DNA of 64,000 nucleotides from Cyclina sinensis (Eukaryota > Mollusca > Bivalvia > Venerida > Veneridae): NCBI GenBank assembly GCA_012932295.1, contig JAAONU010000008.1, forward strand, positions 35,392,949-35,456,948, read 5' to 3'. Position numbers and translations under genes: made by a program. Every line of letters begins with the position of its first letter. Position 1 is the stretch's first letter. Below the pieces are notes generated by a model. That model saw nothing but the letters and a program-made list of their open reading frames with translations, ran no database searches and was not told where the DNA came from. Shown here one piece after another: positions 21,652 through 34,519 of this stretch.

Positions 21652-23580
21652 AACAAGAGGGTCCATGGGACCCTGGGTCGCTCACCTGCCAACAACTGCT
21701 CAATGGTTACAAAAGTCAGTGGATGCAAATACAATTGCCAATTGACTCAAAGGGTGCAGGCAATTATGACCATGGGGTCATCTTTGGTAGAGTTTCACTA
21801 GATGTCGTGCGTCATCAGGATTCTTAAAGCACAACGTGGACTATAATAGACTGAGCCTCATAAAAATATATCAGGCACGTATACACATGATACCTAACAT
21901 GTTTAAAGGTTCAAAGCAGTATCTTGAAAAATGTAGAAGTTTGTGCCGCAATATGTTTTAAAAATCCTGCCGTTATACAAAAAACTAGGTTGCTGTGAAC
22001 TGAATGTTGGAACACCGTCCCAAACAGGGATTATGTACATGACACATGTTCACTCTATTGCCAATTCTACTAATTATTTTAAAATCCAATCATAGATTCA
22101 AAAAATATATGGACACAAACTATCAGCAGTAAGGCCTATATTGCAGAACTTACTAAGTTCAGAGGGTTGCTGTGACATGGATCTTGGGAGGAGGAACATG
22201 GGTTTCGAGTGTAACACATACTGATTTTAATTTTTGGTTGTAAGGGTTGCAGAGACTTTCAGTCTTTAAGTAATGTTATTTTATAATACTAGAATTTTTA
22301 ATTAAAATACAATGTACACAATTATAAAGAAAATGATTCATAACGGAAAAAATGTGTAAATGGAATCTTTAATAAAATAGAACAATATTAGCCCTTCAAA
22401 ATTATTTTTCCCTGACTTTTCACTAACTTTTCTGGATTTTTATTTTTCACTGACCAATTTTCAAAATTCCCTGACAATTCCCTGACCTTGAAAAAAATCA
22501 AATTTCCCTGACTTTTCAAGTCCCCTGGCAAACCTGCAAGATTTTATATTAACTCGAGTATTGTACAAGTCTGATTAAATTCAAATCAAAAATGAAGCTG
22601 CTTTTGTGCAGACAAGGTCTTAATAGTTAATTTTGGCACTTTCAGGGGCCATCACTCTGGATACAATAATGCAATATGGCAATTTGAAGAAAGGAACCAA
22701 GATCTTATGGTAATGAAAGTGAAGATCAGACCAAAATTAAGAGCACTAGAGTGCAGAAAAGCTTTTATCATAACTTGACCAAGTGACCTATATTTCAAAG
22801 TCACATGACCCAGTTTCAAACTTGACCTAGATATCATCGAGATAAACATTCTGACAAAGCTTGAAGAAGATCGAAGCAAAATTAAGACTACTACAGTGCA
22901 GACAAGCTTTTTCTATAATTTGACCTAATGACCTGGTTTTCAAGGTCACATAACCCAGTTTCGAACCTGACCTAGATATCATTGAGATACACATTCTGAC
23001 CAAGCTTGAAGAAGATCGAAGCAAAATTAAGACCGCTAAAGTGCGGACAAGCTTTTTCTAAAATTCGAACTACATGTAGTTACCTTGTTTACACGGTCAC
23101 ATGACCCAGTTACGAACTTGACCTAGATATCATTGAGATAAACAATCTGACCAGGTTTGAAGAAGATCCGACCAAAATTAAGACTGCTAGAGTGCGGACA
23201 AGCTTTTTCTATAATTTGACCTTGTGACCTAGTTTTGAAGGTCACATGACCCAGTTTCGAACATGATCTAGACATCATTAAGATTAACATTTTGACCAAG
23301 TTTGAAGAAGATCGGACCAAAATTAAGACCGCTAGAGTGCGGACAAGCTTTTTCTATAATTTCACCTTGTGACCTAGTTTTAAGGGTGAGATAACCCAGT
23401 TATGAACTTGACCTAGATATCATTAAGATAAACATTCTGACCAAGTTTAAAGAAGATCGCACCAAAATTAAGACCGCTAGAGCGCGGACAACAATTGTGA
23501 ACGGACGACGGACGAACGGACGACGGACGAAAGGCGATCACAAAAGCTCACCCTGTCACTATGTGACAGGTGAGCTAAAA
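21652..23580 (-). mobile_element. tandem-core repeat element, right arm of inverted pair
   Basis: This is the reverse copy of 14030-15940. Its outer end keeps the full terminal palindrome (GCTCACCCTGTCAC, then GTGACAGGTGAGC, 23546-23575) that is collapsed in the left arm, followed inward by GGCGATCACAAAA, the ACGG-rich stretch (about 23500-23530), the 145-bp tandem array, the CAGGGAA-rich unique segment (about 22400-22520) and the GGTCCATGGGACCC end near 21660. It faces the left arm across 5.7 kb. Confidence 0.7.
22745..23490 (-). repeat. tandem repeat, about 145-bp unit
   Basis: Reverse-orientation array of the units seen at 14104-14980, with the same unit order. Confidence 0.8.
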
Positions 23581-24891
23581 AATGAAATACAGTTAGATTT
23601 TACGAGGTATCAGTTCGCTATACAGAAATGCTTGTCTATTTTTTGGATACTTTAATTCGCTAGAAACAACGCATTTCGTTTGTTTTGTAATATTTAATCG
23701 TAATAGACTACAAATCGCTTGTACGAAAATTTTGTTTGAAGTTTCTATCATTTTTAGATATGACACCAGAACTGTTATGTTACTACAAAACTATAAGCAG
23801 GGTAGGGTTGTAAGTCCGCTAAAATTTATTTCCATGTCATTTGAGCTTTAAATCTTTTTCATAGGAAAATGCCTTCTGTTAATAAGTGTTAAAGTGTTTT
23901 TGGCGTAGGTCCCTAAACATATTAATTAGACAGCAAGGAACTCTTTCTACACCTTTTTGCTATTTGTGAGCCAAAAAGAAGTTCCACACGTCTTTCGAAT
24001 AGAAACAACTAGTACGTTTAGAAATACGGAACAACACAGCTTCCGTGAACAACTCTATAAACATTCTTTATGTTAAGGGAAAAAAATGACAGGCTTCTCC
24101 TGAAATGTTTTAGACCTTCGGCGATGAAATTACATACAGTAGTAAGTACCGCAATTCCAAAATCGGGCATCAAGAAACACGTCCGTTTCAAAATTGGTTA
24201 GCTTATTACGGTTAAGGATTTTTCACACATCGACGTCTCACGAGGTAGATTTGACGTTCGGAGTAAGGCAAATATTTATATATTAGAAATATATCATTTT
24301 GACGTATAATTATATACGTATAATTATAGTTTGTTAAATTAATTATTGCTGTTGTCATCAAATAAAAATACAAATACAAAAAAAATATTTATAGTCGACA
24401 TCATCATTATCATCAGCATGATAATTATCATTATTAATTATATTATTCATAATAATAAGGCAAAACAAGAAACACATCTAAACATTCTGGCATTTATTGA
24501 AAGTCCTTAAATAAACTTTGATTCTTTAGTTATCTAAACGTTTTACTTTGGAAATTATTTCGAATGTTTCTTAATAGGGAACTTTGTTAACAATTTGATT
24601 AGAGCTATAATTGTATGAAAGAAAAACGTATCATTCATGTTCTTGCGGTCCTCGAAAGTTACCCTCGGGCCGGATAAGCCGATCTGTAACTCAGACACCT
24701 GAAAGATACTTCAAACATAAATGGGGGAAATCGTTGGATAGTCTTTTCTCAATATGCATGAAACACTAACATGTGAACATACAAAACAAGCATAAATAAC
24801 AAGTTGGCTGATACAACTCATCGAATAAATTATGTCGAATAACTAAAATGTATGCGCGTGATCAGCTTAAAATTGCAGTCTTCAGAGATTC

Positions 24892-24928
<37 letters not shown>

Positions 24929-25769
24929 AACGTTGTGCCTTTTATGTATTTTCTTGCATCCCGTAACAAACTTCTATCCTAAATGATAACTCACAAGTAT
25001 CTATGAGATATTTGGTGGTCACTGTAACATCTGTTTGGGACATTTGGAGTGAGTCATTCTGAGGTCGGGTAATAAGAATCGGGAATTATCTTCCGCTGAT
25101 AGTGTCCTTCAAAACCAACAGAAATGTAACTTATCTAGGCATTATGGACTTAGCTAACACTTGTTTATAATTTTCGTTTCCCGAATTTAGGTAACACGTA
25201 AAAAGGGATATAAATCTAAATTTCTGAAAGTCTATGAGCTTAAAATAATTTGGAAATACGCATGCAAGAAGCGGAAGTACTTAAAGTGACGATAACTTAA
25301 CACGATGTTTATTACACTCATTCGACGTTTTTCTTTCTTCAAATTTTGTCGAATATAAAATATTGGAGACGGACTTTCTCGTTAAATACTGTAAATAACT
25401 AAATGGAATTAAAAATATGCGTATATTCAGATCTGGATAGTGCACATTTAGTCGTTAAGATTCTCCTGAACCTACCAATGACTAACTTGCAAATATCTGG
25501 TTGAGCACGAAATCAGACTTACCAACGAGCCGCCTCTCGAGGCCCTTTTTTATTAACAGATTGTTTTTGATTTGTGAATCAAATCTCCATAAAACGCTGG
25601 TTTAGAAATCTTTTTGAAGTAGTGATTTTAAACTGCTTTTTTATAGTTTTGACTTAAATCTGGGTATCAGCAATAAAAGTTGATGTTATTTTAATGTTTG
25701 CTTTTTATTTTGTGGTTTAAAAGGCTGTTCTGTTATGCAACGATTAAGTTAACTGAAATTTATAACATT
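23581..25769. other. non-coding, one GT microsatellite
   Basis: AT-rich DNA. Apart from the GT run at 24895-24927 and AT-rich near-palindromes around 24296-24330, I see nothing to annotate. Confidence 0.5.
24895..24927 (+). repeat. GT dinucleotide microsatellite
   Basis: Uninterrupted alternating GT, 33 bases. Confidence 0.95.
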
Positions 25770-27300
25770 GTTACAAGCTATAGAAAACGAACAAACTGTG
25801 AAGTTTAATCCCCTTTAGATGCATCACCATCTGAAAATAGATAATTAACAATATTAAAATCAAAATCATCTCTTTTATTGTATACAATAGTAGTACCAAA
25901 ACCATTTTCAGTTTGTTTTTTCTTTCTGAAGTGTTTGCTTGCTTTATTAGGCTGGAGTTCATTTAGACATATTTTATTGTCCAGAGATGGATGTTTATTA
26001 TCTATATTTAACTAATCGTACAGATATCTCGAGGTGTTGTTAAAGGTTGTAAAAATGCCCTCTTGCTGTTCACTAGAAAGAGATAACAGGAAGTCTCTTT
26101 CATAGCAGTGTAAAACAGATCAGCAACAAAGTGTAACAATTAGTTTCCATGGAGATGCCATTTCCTGTATATAAACAGAAGTTCTGAATATAACATAAAT
26201 ATAATCTAGTAAGAAAGAGAGCGACTCAATTATGTCTTGATAAGTCCATAAAGTGTAATTATCATAAGAACCATCTATAAAAATGCTTTATGTTCATTAC
26301 AAGCGATATACGTTTTATTTTCTCTTGCGAACGTTTTTTTTTCAATGAGGGTGCTTAGCTTGTCTCTTATTAAATTATGAGGAAGTGAAGTAAACAATGT
26401 AGAAAAGATATAAGCTGACAAAGAGAAGTCCAAAAACCGTTCGATTTAGACTTATTTAAAGCGTCAGACCCAAATTTTTGAAAGATCAAAATAAATCCAG
26501 TGGTTTGCCAGTGCCAATACAAATATTATAGTCTTGAATTCGCTCTGTCAAAGTCAATTATGTTTCTGTTGTAAAAAGATATGCGAGTGTCAAAGATTTG
26601 TCTTCTCCAATCAGAAGGAGCATTAGGCTAAGCATGCTGTCTTTTACACCATTTATTACCAAATAAGCTCAATGACTCGGCAATTTCTGCACAAGAGAAA
26701 TTAAAATCGAATTTCGATGGAAGTTTTACTTTGAACCTTTAGAAATTAAATCACGGATTCTATAATCTTTGATACCAGGAAGATCCCTGGTAACGATATG
26801 ACCGGCTGGTTTATAGTATTTTAAGTTTGAACTTTTTCAAGATGATAGTGTATTTTTAACAATCTGTAAATCAGAGATAACTTTATTGTAATTAAAAATT
26901 GTGTTTCTAATTGGCTTGCTGTATTTATAACAAACGATAGGTGATTCAATACTCTTAAAATAATTAGGCAAAGCCGATTTAACCGTTTTATCTTTGAATA
27001 TACTTGGAAGGTCAATAAATTCAGTTCCCTTATTTAAAAAAAGAAATTTTCAGGAAATGTCTTTGATGATCAGATTCCAAGTCAATGTGTGTTCGGAGAA
27101 CATAGCGAACATGACACTGAATAAGACTTGCAACTTCATAAAGTGGATGAGTTCTTATATTAATGGCATCGCCTTCCTCATCCAATGTATGCAAATTTGA
27201 GATAGAAATAGATGTCAAACGTGAAAGCATAGCGTGTCTACAAGATTGTTTTAAAAAGGACTTGTTGGTCATGAATTGAACAACGGACACGTGACTTTCT
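25770..27300 (-). pseudogene. Penelope-like retroelement relic
   Basis: Minus-strand pieces in shifting frames match, from memory, a retroelement protein common in bivalves and amphioxus. From 27290 down: HPLYEVASLIQCHVRYVLRTH, here given only to its landmarks, then HFLKISFFK; from about 27000, DKTVKSALPNYFKS and YKYSKPIRNTIFNYNKV; from about 26810, KPAGHIVTRDLPGIKDYRIR; then a tail at about 25880, YNKRDDFDFNIVNYLFSDGD. The family places the GH(I/V)(I/V)TGxL segment before a Penelope-type reverse transcriptase and the KRDDFDFxIVN segment after it. The catalytic YxDD region is missing, so the copy is internally deleted as well as frame-shifted. The class name is less certain than the fact that this is a retroelement. 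Confidence 0.5.
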
Positions 27301-27924
27301 TCTGAAGTTACCGTTAGTCCTACTTAACTATGAGTCCGTTTTCCAATGTAAGGAAGGTTTGTTACTATCAGATATATTTAGAGGCAATGCTTAAGAACAG
27401 TTAACTGGTTTGACAAATTTGGAGCTTTTGGTCACATGAATTTTTAGCAGATCTGTAACACTTTTTTGTGAAACTTAGCAGAACAGTATAGAAAAGTCAC
27501 GTTTTGTGATAGTGTTAAAATAACTCTTAAATATTCGTGGAAATACTTGATAGTATTATCAAAAGTCCTGTGTTTGATAACTGTATCTTGTAACGCCAGA
27601 TTTGCTTAAATAAGTCAATATTTATTTATATGATAATTTCATAAGTGTGATTTTTTTTTCCTTCAACGTGTGTTACAAATTAGTAACGTGAACTTCAAAC
27701 GCAGTGTGTGTTGCAAATCAATCAAATGAATAACGAGTAAAAATTCTATTTTGATTGGTCAAACGTCGTTAATTATCAAATCCAGTGCAATTTATTTAGC
27801 GAGCGAACCTGTGGCGATAAATGACTTAAAAAATAAGACTTATAAAAAGTCCTTTCTTTAATGAATATTGAATGCAATTAAATGTATTTTCATATACAAA
27901 TCCTGACATCCTGACCTTATTATC
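27301..27924. other. non-coding, nothing recognised
   Basis: AT-rich spacer between the retroelement relic and the next repeat. Confidence 0.45.
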
Positions 27925-28640
27925 TCCCGTCGAAAGCGGAGGAGATTTGTCGTTGTCCGTCAGACTGTTCGTCTTTCCGTCTGTTTGTCTTTCTTTTCGT
28001 CGGACCGCCTGTCCATCCGTCCGTCTGTTACCATTTTAAAATTGATTAAAATTGACCCCGCCCCAGTGGTCACCTGGTTTTACATAGAGTTGCCTACTTA
28101 ATTAAATGGGTTTTTGAAGATCTTGGCCCTCACTTGGTTACCCAGCCCCCTGCCACCTCATCAGGATGAGACAAAATTATTAGATGGAGTTAAAAGGTAC
28201 TTAACTTCATTGCCTTCATTTTTTTTTATCTATATCATTGACCTTCTTGTGACCTACTGACCTGAAGATTTCAATTTTCTCCTTGGCTGACCTTGACATA
28301 CTGACCCACCTCTTTGTTTCCGAAGATATTTTTTTTTGAGATTTAACTAAGTGTATAAGTTTGAATACAAACTTTTAATATGACTTAGGTTAACCTCGAA
28401 CTATTGACCTTATTCCTTGGTATGAAATATTTTTGACCTTTAATGTGGTATCTGAACCGTCTGCCATTTGGCACATGCCTTACATGCCTTAGGTGCAATC
28501 CCACACCCCCACAAATTGTTTGATAGTTTCTATGAGCGATACGGGACCATTTAGTCTTCTTTTTGGTGGTTGTTGTGATTTCTTTTTTTTGGATTGGTAG
28601 GTTCTTGCAAACCAGTATCCGATTCATAGTACAGACGAGC
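27925..28640 (+). repeat. hairpin-CCGT-type repeat element, third family
   Basis: It opens with a hairpin (TCTCCCGTCGAAAGCGGAGG, 27931 on), then about 10 bases later a CCGT/CTGT-rich stretch (27955-28028) and GACCTTGAC/TACTGACC-type motifs (28240-28300). The right end is not clear. The build is like the elements at 14030, 21652, 39007 and 54928 although the sequence differs. Confidence 0.4.
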
Positions 28641-30216
28641 GTTAGTGCCGCTCTGCGGTGCTCTTAAAATATGTGATTAATTTGGTTTTATTCGGTGGGC
28701 GATTTTATTTAGCCGTTTGTCCTCGTTCAGTTGAAAAACCAAAGCGCTTAAAGCACTGGAATTGTTCGAGATATATCTTGAAAGCTTATTAAAGCCAGCT
28801 CAAGCCCTTACACAACAATACAATATTTCATGTAGAAACACAACCGCGAAATGTAGTATGATCTGAAATACCTGCCTCACTATAATGATGGAAACTGTAG
28901 CGTACATAGAGTGTACAGAGTGTTTGGCTTCGAAGTACTATTTATTAAGTAGAACGTTCAATTAGTGCTGTGAAAATACCTGTTTGTAACAAGTTTGTAA
29001 CAAGTCATTTCAACATTTCTCTAATTTTTAATCTAATCTAAACATCTTAATAAAATGGCCAAAGTAAAGAGCTGCCAAAACCGGTTTTTTTATAAGTGAA
29101 CTTGCTCTTCCACAACAGTATCTTTCAAAACTGATACAGGAAGCCGAAAGAAAAACAAACATGATTTATTTTATTTATCAATTAAACAATTACAGTCCAT
29201 ATAGTTCCTCTGAAAGTCATCACAGTAGAATAAATTTTGAATTAAAATAATCCTGTTTGCAAAACAGATTAGTGCAGCATTTCGTCACTCACTAAAAGAA
29301 AAACAAGTAAAATAAGATTTAAAATAAACAAAAAGAATTACAACAACAACTAAGACTAATTAAACCTCACTCAAACTATAATTATGTGATATCTAACATT
29401 TAGTAGGAAAGCAAGATACCAAGACACTTATTCTGTTTACACATTAGATTTTCAATACGAAAAAAAATGTTATTCCATATCAGGATATTCCTTTATATGC
29501 CCTATGATATATACAAACATGATGGCACTAAGCCGCTCACCTGCGTGTAACAGCTAAACTGACAAGATTATTATCAAAATGAAATGAAGAATAGAAAATG
29601 CTACATGCCAAATAACAAACTTTTAAGATATTTGGAAAATCTTGGTAGAAGTCTACTTGACACTAATATGCACTAACTTTTCTTTTCAGAGTTCTTTGTT
29701 TGGTGGTTTTAAACATTGAGGTTTTTTAACATTGGTATTGCAACAACAGGTTTCAGAATGGAATGATATGCTTTGAACAACTGTTATAAAACTTTGAGCA
29801 AGGTACACATTTGCCATCAGCTATAACACAAACATTTAAGTGGAAATATTGTCTGAAGCAAGGAATGAGATCAGATAACATATACTAACACTTTGAGTCC
29901 AGAAAATTCACCCGCTTATTTGAGCTGTAAGTGAGACAATTTAATACTGAGAATCCTATTTGGTTTGATGGTTTAATTTATGTACAAATGAGTTTAACAC
30001 TAGAAATATTTCTACGTAAGAGAGTCATGACAGTCTTATACTGTGCATCAGTGCACTCAAAGACTGAGGTATCAGATGTCACCTCAAAACCTCTCAAAAT
30101 GCGCCTTGATAAACCGTGTCTGGGCGGTTAAATTACAAAGGTGTCTGCGTCTTAATAACTTGCAAAGTGATGAATATAAGCTCGCTTATCCCGTCTGGAT
30201 GTACTTAACTTCTTGG
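28641..30216. other. non-coding, nothing recognised
   Basis: AT-rich. No conserved coding signal or repeat family identified. Confidence 0.45.
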
Positions 30217-30960
30217 ACTTGCAGCGCTTTTTAGATTGGCAGCGCTTCTTAGACTCGCAGTGTTTCTTAAACTCGCTATGCTTCTCAAACGTGTATCCAT
30301 TCTTAGATTCGCTGTTCTTCTCAGACTTGTTGTGTTTCTCAGACAAGTAGTGCTTCTTAAACTAGCTCTGATTCTCAGACTTTCTGTGCTTCTCAGACGT
30401 GCCGTGCTTCTTAAACCCGCTGTGCTTCTTAGACTTGATGTGCTTCTCTGACGTGCAGGAATTCTTAGACTCGCTGTGTTTTCAGTCTTACAGTGCTTCT
30501 AGAGCATATCTTGCGTTTAAGTGCATTTACTTTGCTTCCTAGTCTCACTCTGCTTCTTAACTCGGATGCGCTAATTGCGCTTTCTGATCTTAGTCTCTCT
30601 TAGTCTGGTTACGCTTCCTGGTTTTACTCTGCTTCTGAGTCTGGCTGCGCTTACTATGCTTCATGTAAGAGAACTTCTAAGCCTTTTAGACTCGCTGTGC
30701 TTCTCAGTCTTTTTGTGCTTCTTAGACTCGCTCTGCTTCTCAGAATTCATGTGTTTCTCAGACTCGCTGTGCTTCTCAGACATTTTGTGCTTAGACTCGC
30801 TGTGTTTCTCAGACTTACTGTGCTTCTCAGACGCACAGTGCTTCTTAAACCCGCCGTGCTTCTAAGACTTGCTGTGCTTCTCAGACGTGCAGCACTTCTT
30901 AGACTCGCTGTGCTTTTAAAGTACTGCTCCTCAGTCTGACTGAGCTTACTAAGTTGCCTT
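30217..30960. repeat. 18-bp minisatellite with hexapeptide coding pattern
   Basis: A diverged array of TGCTTCTCAGACTCGCTG units and variants. Because 18 is a multiple of three, one minus-strand frame reads as K/H/S/E hexapeptides (SEKHSE, SESKKH, SEFKKH) and one plus-strand frame as leucine-rich hexapeptides (LLRLAV). The minus frame is broken by a few stops (for example near 30361 and 30478), so it is either a dead lysine-rich repeat protein or a non-coding minisatellite. Purely leucine-rich readings on the plus strand are a by-product. Confidence 0.7.
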
Positions 30961-31265
30961 GTCTCACTCTGCTTCTTAGTTTGATTGCGTTTCCTAGTTA
31001 TATTCTGCTTCTGAGTCTGGCTGCGCTAACTGCGCTTCTTGGTCTTTTTCTGATTCTAGTTTGTTTGCGTTTACTAGTTATATTCTGCTTCTGAATCTGG
31101 CTGCGCTAACTGCGCTTCCTAGTAATACTCTGCTTCTGAGTCGGGCTGCAATTACTCCTCGTCCAGTTCTCACTCTGTTCCTTAGTTTGGTTAAGTTCTT
31201 TAGTTTTACTCTGCTTCTGAGCCTGGCTGATTTACTGCGCTTCCCGGTCTTACTCTGCTTCAATT
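30961..31265. repeat. about 45-bp minisatellite
   Basis: Repeats of a longer unit (TCTGCTTCTGAGTCTGGCTG, then CGCTAACTGCGCTTCCTAGT) continue from the 18-bp array and share its CTGCTTCT core, suggesting a higher-order derivative. TTTG repeats follow at 31292-31315. Confidence 0.6.
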
Positions 31266-33734
31266 CAGAGAGGTCTTTCCTCAGGCACCTTTTTTGTTTG
31301 TTTGTTTGTTTTTGTTTTTAATTTCCGAAATCACACATAGCGAACACAAAGTTTTCTTTATTTCAAACACACAAATATAAATAAAAGCGCAAACCGAAAA
31401 GAAACAAGAAAAAAACGTGACGTTACAATACAAAAATAGCGTCGCGCCAAAATATGTCACTGTGTTCCTTTAGAAATACTTAAATGAAAATTTCAGACGT
31501 TTGAATAAACGTATCAATGAGAAATAAAGTGCAAAATAATTATTTTGAAAAATTCTTTCAAATATCAAATATAATGTTTTTCCAGTTCGTGCTGTTAAAC
31601 AATACACAAAGACAGAACACAATTTCTACAATAGAATTAATCTTGACAAACCTTTAAATTTTAGAGTACTAATGGTACAATCTACATTATCACCTTATGT
31701 CTCGAATAAAAGCTTGAAATACAATATTTCATTAAATTATGTAAGTATTATTTTTCTTCTTCTAGATTTTCTCACTTAACTTTAGCACAAAACATAAAGA
31801 CTTTGTCCATGGTTAACAATCTTAAAATTGTTTTCATAAAATTAAATGATCAGAAAACTAGGATATGCTTTCTGTACCTTGGACATGAGACCTTCGTTTC
31901 ACAAAGGAAACTATTCACTTAGTTTCTCATTCAGACATGAAAGGAAAATAAGCCGGACTCCTGTTGGCCATGTTTATTCATATATCAAAATTAATTCCAT
32001 AATTTATACAAAGGGTAACCTAAGCTGCAGTTTGTGCCAAATAATGTTCAAATCAAACCAGCTGTTTTTTAAGAAGAAGATTTCTAAATAGATTCCAATA
32101 TAGTAATGTAAAAACATAACCCCACTCCCTGTGTTTTAACTGATCAAATGGATTAAACAAATTACATAAAAGTTGCCCCAAGGAACATTTATGCTAACTT
32201 CTTTTCAAACTAGTCAAGGCATTGGTAAGGAGAAAAGTTTTTTTTTTACTTTCGGTTGCCGCAAACAAAGTTCTGTATGGGCTTACTTTTTCTGAAAGGT
32301 TTCAGAGGAGATGGCCTTTGAATGCAGTTGTTAATCAACAAATGAACTACAGACATAGTTTCATGCATCAGAGGAATAAGATTTTAAACCTTTTTTAAAT
32401 ATATAAATGACTGTCTTTTTTATGGTTCCCTTGATATAACTTGATATTTATCTAACAAATCAATTCCCACTTCATTGTCTTTGATTCATCTTAAACGACA
32501 AGTGGTTTTGATGAAATATTTTGTCCTCTAGTCTTCTTTACAATAGTTAGACACCGTTGTTGCTTTTACACCTGTCCATGCTGACACAGGTTCACAATCA
32601 GAGAAAATCAGGTCAGTTTTCTTTTAGAGTATGGAAATGCCTTCTGTCAAACTTCACACAGTCTCTAGAAATAAGTATGATATGAAAATAAATTAGAAAT
32701 AATATATTAAACATATATTTTCCATAACGAATGTGGACTTCCATATGATAAACTATCATCATAGTTAAGTTTCAAAGGATAAACTTAGCAAGTTACTTTA
32801 AAGAAGTTTTACAAGCATTATGCATGTTTAATGATATATTGTATTACGTTATATAAACATGTCTGACTGACTGCTATTATTTTTTTCTATATGACAATAG
32901 CTTGATTTCTGTTCTCTCTGCTTTTTATCTTCATTATACCAATCATCTTTTTTTTACCAAATTCGATCCTTGATGTTAAGATGCAGCATATCGAACTTCC
33001 TTTTTTGGCTGTCAGTTATACTACATAAATCAAAGATTGCAGACAACTTTACTAAACTGCCAAAACCTGATAATTTTGAAATGTTACAGGCTGGAATCTA
33101 TGAAATGACTAACAAACATGTAAACACTAAACATTACAACAATGCCAATTTACACTGACTGTTAAAAAAGTATTATGCCTGTTTAAAATAACGGTGCTAT
33201 CATGAACACTTAGGTCATTTAAAATAATCATAAAACGTTATATTCATTTAGTCTGCAAAATTCGTTCTGCACTAAAATACAACAAGATGAAAATCATAAC
33301 AATTCAGATGGCACATACCAGTTTCACACAAAATTCAGGGCTGACAACAACTCAATCTGTGTCCAAATAACAGACAATCCAAAAAAATCATCCTGAAAAG
33401 AGAACCACAGTTATTGTGACAGGAGTGAAGACAACCTATAACAAAAACATATACCTCTGACAAAACACTGGTTTGAAACATCAGCTGCAAAAAAAACGGC
33501 CCTTAAGCACCACTTTCTGAGCTACGGCTATGGCAAATTCTATAAAACAGAGAAGCAGTTCAAAAATAAATGTCCAATTATAGAAAATTTAAAGCTCCTA
33601 CTTTACAATGAATAAATTTCAATACTGTTCAATCATTGAAACAAGAGGAAAACCTTTTGCGGATCACTCTACACACTCATTTTCTCATGCACTAATCAAT
33701 TTAGACTTACACGCTGACAATACGATTTTCAAAG
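31266..33734. other. non-coding, nothing recognised
   Basis: AT-rich. Short open stretches (31846-32091, 32970-33158) show no family resemblance. Confidence 0.45.
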
Positions 33735-33912
33735 ATTCAATATTTTACATAAAAAGAACCTCACGGGGTGGGGCCAATTTTCATCCCAGAAACATGATCT
33801 AATAAATTTGGTTGAGATCAACTAGACAATGCAACACCCTAACATATTTTACCTCTAAGGCATAGAGTTGCAGATAAGTTTTTTAATCTTTCCTATATAA
33901 GCTTTTGTAAAA
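33735..33912 (-). repeat. host repeat fragment 1 (split by DIRS insertion)
   Basis: A remnant of the GTGATCGCC-ended tandem-core repeat, recognised by the phrases CACGGGGTGGGGCCAATTTT and TTTAATCTTTCCTA, which recur after the DIRS element at 38770-38870. It breaks off at about 33912. Confidence 0.5.
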
Positions 33913-33924
33913 TTTACAAAATTT

Positions 33925-34161
33925 TCAAATTATAATTTTATGAATGAGATTATTAACTTACCATAAGAAAAAATACAGAAGGATATACTCTGGTTAAAAC
34001 GAATCGAACACGCCCAAGAAAATCAGTCGAGCGTAACAAACAAAACTCTACTTGATAGACGCTCAATAACTTCAAAGCGACACCTTAAAGAAAATACTAG
34101 GTGTGGTGGGTGGTAATAGGTATGGTAAGTTAATAATCTCATTCATAAAATTATAGTTTGA
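33925..34161. repeat. palindromic extra segment at the DIRS left end
   Basis: Arms of about 41 bp (33925-33966 and 34121-34161) are inverse copies and contain the terminal-repeat core GATTATTAACTTACCATA. The interior includes an inverted copy of the right subterminal region. It lies inside the insertion boundary but outside the left ITR. Confidence 0.65.
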
Positions 34162-34175
34162 AAACAAATTTTTAA

Positions 34176-34226
34176 ATTTCATTTCATTCAATTATTAACT
34201 TACCATACGAAAAATACATAAGGATA
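34176..34226 (+). repeat. DIRS left inverted terminal repeat
   Basis: About 51 bp, inverted copy of 38575-38626 with one indel; contains TTATTAACTTACCATACG. Confidence 0.8.
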
Positions 34227-34519
34227 GATTACAAAGCATCACATACCTTAAAGGCTGTGGTAGTATTTTCTTCTATTCAAAGAGAACATCTGTATCCAAA
34301 TTCACAATTATACACACCATTGTCCAAGTGAAACCATCGTTATGGTAACTTATATAAACCTTTCTTGAGATGTAAGGACATATATATGAACTGAAGTCTT
34401 CAATAACAATCCCCTGTTGACATGTGGCATATTAGTTTATATACTCAACAATCTGTCCTCGAATGTATCAAATAGTACAATAAAATTCTGAGTAGCAACA
34501 ACACGCCGGAAATATGACT

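Noticed and set aside
30575..31321. Leucine-rich plus-strand readings (LLRLAV repeats)
   Set aside because: They are the reverse frame of the 18-bp minisatellite; no start context, splice sites or family resemblance.
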